Shown here: piece by piece, positions 16,536 through 22,629 of the stretch
Layout: each line of letters begins with the position of its first letter
Position numbering within the stretch: position 1 is the first letter of the stretch
Assembly (NCBI GenBank): GCA_963590405.1
Contig: CAVAPE010000032.1
Location: 1-25,385, forward strand
DNA: 25,385 nucleotides
Direction of reading: 5' to 3'
Source: Limisoma sp963590405
GTDB lineage: Bacteria > Bacteroidota > Bacteroidia > Bacteroidales > Muribaculaceae
Translations under genes and position numbers: made by a program
The notes under the pieces: generated by a model
Database searches by the model: none
Seen by the model: the letters and a program-made list of their open reading frames with translations, nothing else
Told to the model about the DNA's origin: nothing

Positions 16536-17378
16536 ATGACAATGAAAAAGTTAAGACTACTCCTCCTATCATTTATCACCCTTGTGGCATCGCTCACGGG
16601 CAGTGCTGCCACAATCCGCGTACTCGCCATCGGCAACAGTTTCTCGGAAGATGCCATCGAGCAGAACCTTCATGAGATTGCCGAAGCCGACGGCATCACC
16701 GCCATCGTTGGCAACCTCTACATCCCTGGGTGCTCGCTGGAGCACCACATGGAATGCGTCAACACCGATGCGCCAGCCTACCGCTACCGCAAGGTCGTTG
16801 CCGACGGCACTACGATTGAGGCTTCACGTTGCCGCCTCGACAGCGCATTGGTCAACGAACAATGGGACTACATCAGCGTGCAGCAGGCGAGCCATTTCTC
16901 TGGCGACTATGCCACCTATCAGCCCTACCTGTCGCAGTTGATTGCCTATGTGAAGGCTCACGTGCCAGCAAGCACCAAAATCGTGTTCCACCAGACGTGG
17001 GCTTACGCCTCCGACTCCAACCACGACGGCTTCCGCCGCTACGGCAACAGCCAGAAGCAGATGTATGAAGCCATAGTTGGCGCAACAAAGCAAGTGCTGC
17101 GCGATGCTAAGCCCGACATCCTCGTGCCAGCAGGCACTGCAATCCAGAACGCCCGCACCTCGGCACTCGGCGACACCATGAACCGCGACGGCTACCATCT
17201 GCAACTCGTCTACGGACGCTACACGGCAGCCTGCACATGGTTTGAGGCGCTGACAGGCAAAAGCGTAATCGGCAACACCTTCACACCCAATAGCATCACC
17301 GCCGAGCAGAAGCGCATAGCGCAAAAGGCAGCCCACGAGGCAGTCCGCCACCCGCTGAAGGTGACGAAGATAAAATAG
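16536..17378 (+). CDS. Exported DUF4886 protein, SGNH-hydrolase-like
   Basis: A 280-residue exported protein whose signal peptide ends about GSAA/T (residues 1-25). An SGNH-type layout is visible: a GNSFS nucleophile block with S35 directly after the first strand (VLAIGNSFSEDA), an HHMECVNTD segment, an IVFHQTWAYASDSNHDG block, and a C-terminal D218-G-Y-H221 pair matching the Asp/His of block V. SGNH proteins are often carbohydrate esterases. As the last gene of a PUL it could remove acyl groups such as succinyl or acetyl from the glycan, but some DUF4886-like proteins have other roles. A second in-frame ATG at 16542 (MKKLRLLLLSF) is an equally good start. The gene follows a terminator-like hairpin and is ended by the strong terminator at 17421. 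Confidence 0.8.
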   Translation: MTMKKLRLLLLSFITLVASLTGSAATIRVLAIGNSFSEDAIEQNLHEIAEADGITAIVGNLYIPGCSLEHHMECVNTDAPAYRYRKVVADGTTIEASRCRLDSALVNEQWDYISVQQASHFSGDYATYQPYLSQLIAYVKAHVPASTKIVFHQTWAYASDSNHDGFRRYGNSQKQMYEAIVGATKQVLRDAKPDILVPAGTAIQNARTSALGDTMNRDGYHLQLVYGRYTAACTWFEALTGKSVIGNTFTPNSITAEQKRIAQKAAHEAVRHPLKVTKIK

Positions 17379-17420
17379 AGATTCACTTTCTTCATTCAGA
17401 TTTGAGTATAAAAACCAAGC

Positions 17421-17454
17421 AGCCGCGACGTGTGACACGCCGCGGCTACTTTTT
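17421..17454 (+). terminator. Rho-independent terminator of the PUL operon
   Basis: AGCCGCGACGTG (17421-17432) pairs with CACGCCGCGGCT (17436-17447) with a single mismatch around a TGA loop, followed after AC by five T. It is the strongest hairpin in this region and lies 42 bp after the DUF4886 stop. Confidence 0.88.
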
Positions 17455-17462
17455 CCCAAAAT

Positions 17463-17542
17463 CTTGGAAAAGTGTAGTTTTTAGGGGCTTTTTGCCTTGG
17501 AAAAGTGTAAAAAAACACCTATTTTTGCCTTGGAAAAGTGTA
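17463..17542 (+). repeat. Three 14-bp direct repeats at exact 33-bp spacing upstream of the first ATPase gene
   Basis: CTTGGAAAAGTGTA occurs identically at 17463-17476, 17496-17509 and 17529-17542; start-to-start distance is 33 bp both times. Copies 2 and 3 are also preceded by TTTTTGC. A TATTTTTG (-7-like) at 17520-17527 ends one base before copy 3, so copy 3 would lie at the start site. The sequence between copies is not conserved, which suits spaced protein-binding sites rather than a simple tandem duplication. Confidence 0.85.
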
Positions 17543-17561
17543 ATCAACCGCATTCAAAGTT

Positions 17562-18861
17562 ATGTTAACCAGAAAAATAGACTCTTTTTTCGATTCATTC
17601 TTTCGAGACACCAACAAGGCATTGCTTGTTACTGGTGCTCGACAGATTGGTAAAACGTATTCCATCAGAGAGGCTGCCACCCGGAATTTCGAGAACTTCA
17701 TTGAAATCAATTTCATCACTTCTCCCGAAGCAATCGGCATATTCAATGGAGCGAAAGACGCTGATTTTCTTCGACGAAGTGCAAGTTTATCCAGATGTGG
17801 TTACACTCATTAAATTTTTAGTTGACGAAGGCAGTTACCGCTATGTGATGAGTGGTTCACTTCTTGGTGTCGAACTCAACAACCTTCGCTCAGAGCCAGT
17901 GGGATATATGGATGTCAAGGAAATGTATCCGATGAATCTGCAGGAATTTCTTACCGCAATAGGAATGTCGGACGAGGTGATTGCCGCACTCCGCAAATGC
18001 TGGGATGAAAAGAAACCCGTAGACGAATTTGTGCATAATCGTTTGATGCAGGCATTCCGCCTTTATTTGCTAGTCGGGGGTATGCCACAGGCAGTGCAAT
18101 CGTATCTTGACACCAACAATCTGCAGCATGTGATTGCCGTCCACAAAAGTATTCTGCAAGAATATCAGCGAGACATCATGAAATACAAAAAGGACGACAA
18201 TAACCAGAAATTGTACATCGAAGACATTTTCAAACTGATACCGTCAGAACTGAACGCCAAGAACAAGAGGTTCATACTAAAGTGTCTGAATGAAAAGGCA
18301 CGGTTTGCCTCCTATGAGAATAGTTTCCTTTGGTTGAGAGATGCTGGTGTGGCATTGCCGACCTACAACGTTGAAGAGCCTAAATTGCCTTTGCTTCTTG
18401 CAAAGACAAGAAATCTGTTCAAACTTTTCCAGAGCGATGTTGGGCTGTTGTCGAGCCAATTTGCCGGCGGCATCCAGTTGCGTTTGCTCAACGATTCGCA
18501 AACGGTAAATTTCGGTTCAATCTACGAGAATGTGGTTGCACAGGAATTGAAAGCCCATGGCTTTGACCTGTACTACTACAACAGCAAAAAGTTGGGCGAA
18601 CTGGATTTCGTAATTGAATATCAAGGGGAAGTACTGCCAATAGAAGTAAAGTCGGGCAAAGACTACGAGCGACACAATGCCTTAACAAACGTAATGGCTT
18701 CTGCCGACTACAATATTCCACAGGCATTGGTGCTTTGCAACGACAACATAAAAGTGGACGGCAAAATCGTTTACATGCCCATCTATATGCTTATGTTTTT
18801 AGAGAAAGATGTCCCCCTCAGCCTAAAATACAAACTTACCCTCTCCGATTTGAAAATTTAG
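17562..18861 (+). pseudogene. AAA ATPase (AAA_14 + DUF4143), frameshifted
   Basis: Two overlapping reading frames together make one ATPase. The first (from the ATG at 17562) holds the N terminus and an intact Walker A, GARQIGKT at residues 25-32, then runs out of register after GAKDAD. The second (stop at 18861) takes over near 17755 with Walker B LIFFDEVQ, the YRYVMSGSLLG sensor region and the whole DUF4143 part. That part ends in a nuclease-like ELDFV...PIEVKSG motif, a preserved PD-(D/E)XK-type signature. In relatives about 20 residues separate the GAKDAD and TLIFFDE segments; here they share the bases AAGACGCTGAT. A deletion between two copies of that short sequence would explain both the lost residues and the shift. 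Apart from that the coding looks fresh, with no other stop codons, so the lesion is recent. A sequencing error alone would not explain the missing residues. The role of this family is not known. Confidence 0.85.
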
Positions 18862-18901
18862 CAACCGCTCCGAGTGGATTTCAACGACCAAGAGGCAATG
18901 T

Positions 18902-18926
18902 TTTATCGTTTATGGACGACGATTTT
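18902..18926. repeat. Palindrome A (degenerate copy), 3' side of the second ATPase gene
   Basis: Left arm TTTATCGT (18902-18909), spacer TTATGG, then ACGACGATTTT: the right arm is disturbed by a repeated ACG. Its centre is exactly 33 bp from that of palindrome B. Confidence 0.6.
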
Positions 18927-18930
18927 GCGC

Positions 18931-18960
18931 TATTTTTATCGTCTATGAACGATAAAAATA
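18931..18960. repeat. Palindrome B, perfect 12-bp arms
   Basis: TATTTTTATCGT (18931-18942) and ACGATAAAAATA (18949-18960) are perfect inverted repeats around CTATGA. It lies in the convergent gap between the 3' ends of the two ATPase genes, where an operator for either gene is not expected. Confidence 0.85.
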
Positions 18961-19010
18961 ACTTTTCGAGGTTCCTTTTGCGGATTACACTGCTATGACA
19001 GCACCTCATC

Positions 19011-20267
19011 TCAGAACTCAAGTAGCCATTTCCATAAAGGGACAAGTTCAATCTGGTAACCGTCTTTTTCAACGATGCGTTCTTCGTCCATGGTCACAAC
19101 AATCATTCTGCTGACAGGCTGAAAAAAATGCAGTTTTATCAAGCCGTCAGTTTCCCGCTTAAACGTATCAGCATCTGCCATGGAATAAGACACCTGAATA
19201 GCCAATTCCTCTGCCGGGACAACAAAATCAACCTCTGCGTTCTTGCTGTTCCAAAAATAACTACCGTCACCATATTTGCGCCTGAGCGTTACCGCTACGA
19301 TATTTTCAAGCAACGAGGTGTTGGCGTCTACAAGGAACAGATGCAGCAGACCATTGTCCGTGAAATAGTACTTGCGGTTCGTTTCCTTGTCCTGCAACTT
19401 GCCATACAAATTCTCGTAAGGCAATATCAGCCAAGATTCAGCCATATAACCTACATAATCAATCGTGGCATCAGTGCTTAATTTCTTGCCAGTGCTACTT
19501 ACAATGCTTGCAATCCTGTTGTATGAAAGAGGCTGCTTTACGCTCTCAGCCATCTTGCGTATCATTACACGCAACGCGTAGTCATTGCGTATTTTGTATC
19601 TTGCCACCAAATCGCCAAAGAAGATTTTGCTGAACAGGTTGCTCATCCACGAGCGCGGTTCTTTCATACCTACTGTTTCTGGCAAACCCCCATTCTGAAA
19701 ATAGGAATTGGTCAGTTTGACAATCTGCTTCCCATATTTAAACAGGGCGTTTTTTGAATCCATATCAATGCCATTGGCTCTCAGATACTCTTTTAAAGAA
19801 TACGGGTAAACTTCGTGAATCATGAATCTGCCGCCAAGAGTGGTGGCAATCTCACTGCTCAGCATCTTCGCATTGCTACCTGTGATATACACATGATACT
19901 TTAGGTCAGCCAACCTACGGGCAAACTTCTCCCACCTATCTACTAATTGAATCTCGTCCAGAAAGAATATAGGGCGATAGTCGTACATTTCCTCGTAGCA
20001 TGTTTTTATCAAGTCGAGGTCGCTCACTTCTAAAGAATCTATACGGTCGTCTTCAAAATTGAAATACAGGATTTCCTCTTTCTTGTGACCTTGCTCCATC
20101 AACTGCGCGATGCGCTGAAACATCAGGTATGATTTTCCTGCATGTCTCAATCCCACAAACACATAATTCAGTCCGTCCACGAGTTCCACATCACGAGGGA
20201 TGAGTTCTACTTGCGAAACATATTCCTGATATTCCGAGATAAGCAGTTTTATCAAATCTTTCGTCAT
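19011..20267 (-). CDS. AAA ATPase (AAA_14 + DUF4143), intact
   Basis: A 418-residue cytoplasmic ATPase of the AAA_14/DUF4143 group. Walker A is GLRHAGKS (39-46), Walker B is PIFFLDEIQ with D104 and E105, and a sensor-like YITGSNA lies at 128-133. The middle contains a winged-helix-like stretch (SYNRIASIVSSTGKKLSTDATI, about 248-270). The C-terminal DUF4143 region has a restriction-nuclease-like NAEVDFVV (343-350), but the place where the broken first ATPase has IEVKS reads IQVSY (357-361). The E-x-K pair is lost, so nuclease activity is doubtful while NTPase activity should remain. It converges on the broken ATPase, resembles it only moderately and uses a different repeat motif. Its promoter is overlapped by palindrome C. 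Function is unknown; proposals for the family include regulation or mobile-element-like behaviour. Confidence 0.88.
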   Translation of the reverse strand: MTKDLIKLLISEYQEYVSQVELIPRDVELVDGLNYVFVGLRHAGKSYLMFQRIAQLMEQGHKKEEILYFNFEDDRIDSLEVSDLDLIKTCYEEMYDYRPIFFLDEIQLVDRWEKFARRLADLKYHVYITGSNAKMLSSEIATTLGGRFMIHEVYPYSLKEYLRANGIDMDSKNALFKYGKQIVKLTNSYFQNGGLPETVGMKEPRSWMSNLFSKIFFGDLVARYKIRNDYALRVMIRKMAESVKQPLSYNRIASIVSSTGKKLSTDATIDYVGYMAESWLILPYENLYGKLQDKETNRKYYFTDNGLLHLFLVDANTSLLENIVAVTLRRKYGDGSYFWNSKNAEVDFVVPAEELAIQVSYSMADADTFKRETDGLIKLHFFQPVSRMIVVTMDEERIVEKDGYQIELVPLWKWLLEF

Positions 20268-20298
20268 ACGCCCTTAATACTAAAAGTAAAGTTCATCG

Positions 20299-20306
20299 CA
20301 AAGATA
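20299..20306 (-). promoter_or_regulatory. -7 element of the second ATPase gene
   Basis: Minus-strand TATCTTTG matches TAnnTTTG and predicts a start near 20292, about 25 nt before the ATG at 20267. Palindrome C begins 5 bp upstream and covers the -13 to -37 region, as an autoregulatory operator would. Confidence 0.55.
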
Positions 20307-20310
20307 TGCA

Positions 20311-20334
20311 TTTTATCGTCTATAAACGATAAAA
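20311..20334. repeat. Palindrome C at the second ATPase promoter
   Basis: TTTTATCGT (20311-20319) and ACGATAAAA (20326-20334) are perfect inverted repeats around CTATAA. Centre-to-centre distance to palindrome D is 33 bp. Confidence 0.85.
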
Positions 20335-20342
20335 ACAACTAT

Positions 20343-20368
20343 AATTTATCGTTCATGGACGATAAATT
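20343..20368. repeat. Palindrome D upstream of the second ATPase promoter
   Basis: AATTTATCGT (20343-20352) and ACGATAAATT (20359-20368) are perfect inverted repeats around TCATGG. The spacers of all four palindromes fit YYATRR, which is itself symmetric. Confidence 0.85.
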
Positions 20369-20374
20369 GCACAT

Positions 20375-20411
20375 AAAAAACGAGGAGAGCCGTGGGCTTT
20401 CCTCGTTTTTT
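20375..20411 (-). terminator. Bidirectional rho-independent terminator
   Basis: AAAAAACGAGGA (20375-20386) pairs with TCCTCGTTTTTT (20400-20411), and the interior adds AGCC/GGCT. A/T runs on both flanks make it work in both directions. It ends the three-gene secreted-protein operon (minus) and separates it from palindromes C and D. Confidence 0.9.
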
Positions 20412-20429
20412 TTATGGGGATTGGGGATG

Positions 20430-22136
20430 TTACTTCATCAATGCGCGGGAGGGTGATGCTTGGTTGGCAGCGCCCCAAGTGCGCTTCATCTGGCCGAGTG
20501 CGTGGGTCTTGGCACGCTCCATCTTGGCAGCAACCGAAGTGGTGTTGCCTGAATAGTCAACATAGTTCATGACGTGGGTAAATGTGCCAGTAACCTTGTT
20601 GCCGTTCATGTCGAGGAGGTTGAAGTCAAACTTGCGCTTGCCGTCGCTGAGCGTAGTCACAGTGAACGAGCCGCCGTGGATAGGAGCAAGGACAGTCTGA
20701 TAGCCCTCTGAGTCGGTCGAATCGAGGTCGCCATACCAAGAAAATTCCATATTGCCTGCGAAACTTACGAAGCCCTTGAGACCAGTGAGGTCGGCAAGCG
20801 AGTTGTCGATGGTGTAAGTTCCGTCCTTCAACTCGTTTTCACTGTTGGAAAACACCTCAAAGCAGAGGTAGTCGCCTTCGGTCTGTTCAGGGTCGGTGAA
20901 CATAAGGATGTGCGAGTTGAGTCCGCCGACGATGTAGTCACCGCAGTTGTAGTCAACGACAGCAACATCTGATGGGAACTTCGAAACCGTGTAGTCGCCC
21001 GTAAGTCCGTCGGGGAGCGTAGGCTCGCTGCTATTGTCGATGTAGTTCACGATGTAAGGCTTCTTGTCGTAGGAACCCGTAATCTTGATACCAGTAGGCG
21101 AAAGGAAGTCAAACTCGAAGTGTGTACCGTTGTTCGACACAGTCATCGTACCGCTGTTGACCACAGCCAAAGAAACACGACCATCGGCAGCAAGGTAAGA
21201 GATGTAGCAACCCATTGGAGTGGTTGAGCCCATCACCTCCATCTGCTGACCGATAGACATGGTGTAAGGCAGATAGGTCTGGTTCTGCACGCGTGTGCGA
21301 GGGTCGATGGTGTAAACGCCGTCGGTAACCGCAGGAGCCCAGTTTGAAGTGTGCTTAGCATCCTTAGGCATGTAGTAAGGCACATAGAGATAGTAGCCTT
21401 CGGTCTGCGAACCATTGGCATCAAAAGTACCGGTGAAGAACTGCAACGAACCGTCGTCGCATAATGGGTTGAACCAGTTAGCCCACACACGTCCCTGACC
21501 TTCAGTGAAGGCAACGTTAACGTCCTCAGTGAAGTCGACAGCGCCCGATGCGCCAACGGCAAACTTGATTGGGCCTACGTAAGAAACGTCGATTGTGGTG
21601 TTGCCGAGAAGTTCGAGTTCGGCACGGACGTCGTACCAGTCGCCGTCGCGTTTCACATCGACAGTACCACCGACAACAAAACCGTTGGCAACGCCGTCGC
21701 TACCCTCTGCGGTACGCATCCACACGCCTGAGTTTTCAGAACTGATGGTGTAGGATTCGCCAGTGTTTGCCACACGATAGTAGCCCTCCGACAACACAGC
21801 ATTCTGAGCCTCCGCACTGAGAGGAGCGTACAGCGACAAAGCCAACTGAATTCCGCCTACTGCCGAAGGCTGACCCTCGTCGTCGGGCTGCTCCGTTGCG
21901 ATGCAGAAATCGTAGCGAGCATTGGTGGTACGTGGGTTGTAGGTAGCATCAATAAGAGTGTTTGCAGCGATGTAGGTAGGCGCGTTTTTAAACTCGATGT
22001 TGGTCAAATCGTCGGAAGTGAATACCGACTTCTCGCCGTCCTTGGTGGTGACAACCACCTGATAACTCTGTGCGAACATCGACGATGCCGCAGCAAGAGC
22101 GCATAATGCCAATATATTTCTTTTCATAACGTGCAT
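20430..22136 (-). CDS. Exported multi-domain beta-rich protein of unknown function (568 aa)
   Basis: I do not recognise a named family. A signal peptide (start MKRNILALCALAAASSMFAQ, counted from the ATG at 22127) is followed by a short module with a T-K-D-G-...-F-...-D-L-T-N-I-E-F pattern shared by the other two proteins of this operon. The rest appears to be three or four beta-rich repeats, each built on 'GxYTI ... SGTMTV ... FDF ... GxKxTGxY', for example DGVYTIDPR, KDGTYTIDNS and SGTMTVSNNG. These resemble the repeats of the 678-residue protein upstream, so the two are probably paralogues. There is no lipobox, membrane span or sorting tail; the C terminus ends ASPSRALMK. The start may be 22136 or 22127, which gives a more standard signal peptide. 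It begins 2 bp after the previous stop codon, so translation is likely coupled. Confidence 0.8.
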   Translation of the reverse strand: MHVMKRNILALCALAAASSMFAQSYQVVVTTKDGEKSVFTSDDLTNIEFKNAPTYIAANTLIDATYNPRTTNARYDFCIATEQPDDEGQPSAVGGIQLALSLYAPLSAEAQNAVLSEGYYRVANTGESYTISSENSGVWMRTAEGSDGVANGFVVGGTVDVKRDGDWYDVRAELELLGNTTIDVSYVGPIKFAVGASGAVDFTEDVNVAFTEGQGRVWANWFNPLCDDGSLQFFTGTFDANGSQTEGYYLYVPYYMPKDAKHTSNWAPAVTDGVYTIDPRTRVQNQTYLPYTMSIGQQMEVMGSTTPMGCYISYLAADGRVSLAVVNSGTMTVSNNGTHFEFDFLSPTGIKITGSYDKKPYIVNYIDNSSEPTLPDGLTGDYTVSKFPSDVAVVDYNCGDYIVGGLNSHILMFTDPEQTEGDYLCFEVFSNSENELKDGTYTIDNSLADLTGLKGFVSFAGNMEFSWYGDLDSTDSEGYQTVLAPIHGGSFTVTTLSDGKRKFDFNLLDMNGNKVTGTFTHVMNYVDYSGNTTSVAAKMERAKTHALGQMKRTWGAANQASPSRALMK

Positions 22137-22138
22137 GA

Positions 22139-22615
22139 CTATTTGATGAATTTAAATGACTGTTTTGGCGTGCTCACGATATACACACCTTTGCCTAAGC
22201 CACTGAGAGAAATCTCTGCATGGCCGACTGTGTCGGCTGTGCCAGAAACAAGGCTACGGCCTTTCACATCGTAGACAGCCACTGCGGCTGCAGCATCGAG
22301 ACCGTCGATGAGCACCTTGTCGGCAGTGACATAAAAACTGAGCGACTTGCCCTCAACTGTGCCAACGCTTGCTGGGTCGGCATCGAGAGTGAGTTTTACG
22401 ACATTTTCGAGATTGTAGGCAACCTCCTGGAGCGAAGCCAACTGGATGTGGAGTTCGCCGTTTTCGATTGTAGCGATAGGCTCATCTGAAAATTGGAAAT
22501 TCACGGTCTGTCCGTCGGCAGTGTGAACATACAGCAAATACGGATAAGTGTTGGAAGCATTCGCCGATACGAGCGAAGCCAATGCCACAAAAGCTGCTAA
22601 AATATATTTTTTCAT
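22139..22615 (-). CDS. Small exported protein with a T9SS-sorting-like C-terminal tail (158 aa)
   Basis: The signal peptide is about residues 1-20 (ending SANA/S). Next comes the module shared across the operon (VHTADGQTVNFQFS ... LENVVKLTL, about 29-77). The last ~70 residues look like a type IX secretion type A sorting domain: VAVYDVKGRSLVSG, then ISLSGLGKGVYIV, ending KQSFKFIK. In species with a functional T9SS such tails direct export to the surface; whether this organism has one cannot be seen here. It lies between the two large repeat proteins, 14 bp and 2 bp from its neighbours, so the three genes form one operon. It could be an accessory or anchor for the large proteins. Confidence 0.75.
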   Translation of the reverse strand: MKKYILAAFVALASLVSANASNTYPYLLYVHTADGQTVNFQFSDEPIATIENGELHIQLASLQEVAYNLENVVKLTLDADPASVGTVEGKSLSFYVTADKVLIDGLDAAAAVAVYDVKGRSLVSGTADTVGHAEISLSGLGKGVYIVSTPKQSFKFIK

Positions 22616-22629
22616 ATTTCTATGGTCTT

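Noticed and set aside
17700..17800. Programmed ribosomal frameshift in the first ATPase
   Set aside because: No slippery heptamer is seen at the junction, and about 20 residues expected between the two halves are missing, which recoding would not explain. A deletion fits better.
18735..18998. An 87-codon plus-strand open frame running through palindromes A and B
   Set aside because: It overlaps the end of the first ATPase in another frame, then translates repeat DNA. No motif or start context.
18902..20368. CRISPR array or dispersed REP elements
   Set aside because: Only two palindromes occur in each place, 33 bp apart, with no conserved long repeat and unique spacer series, and no cas genes are present.
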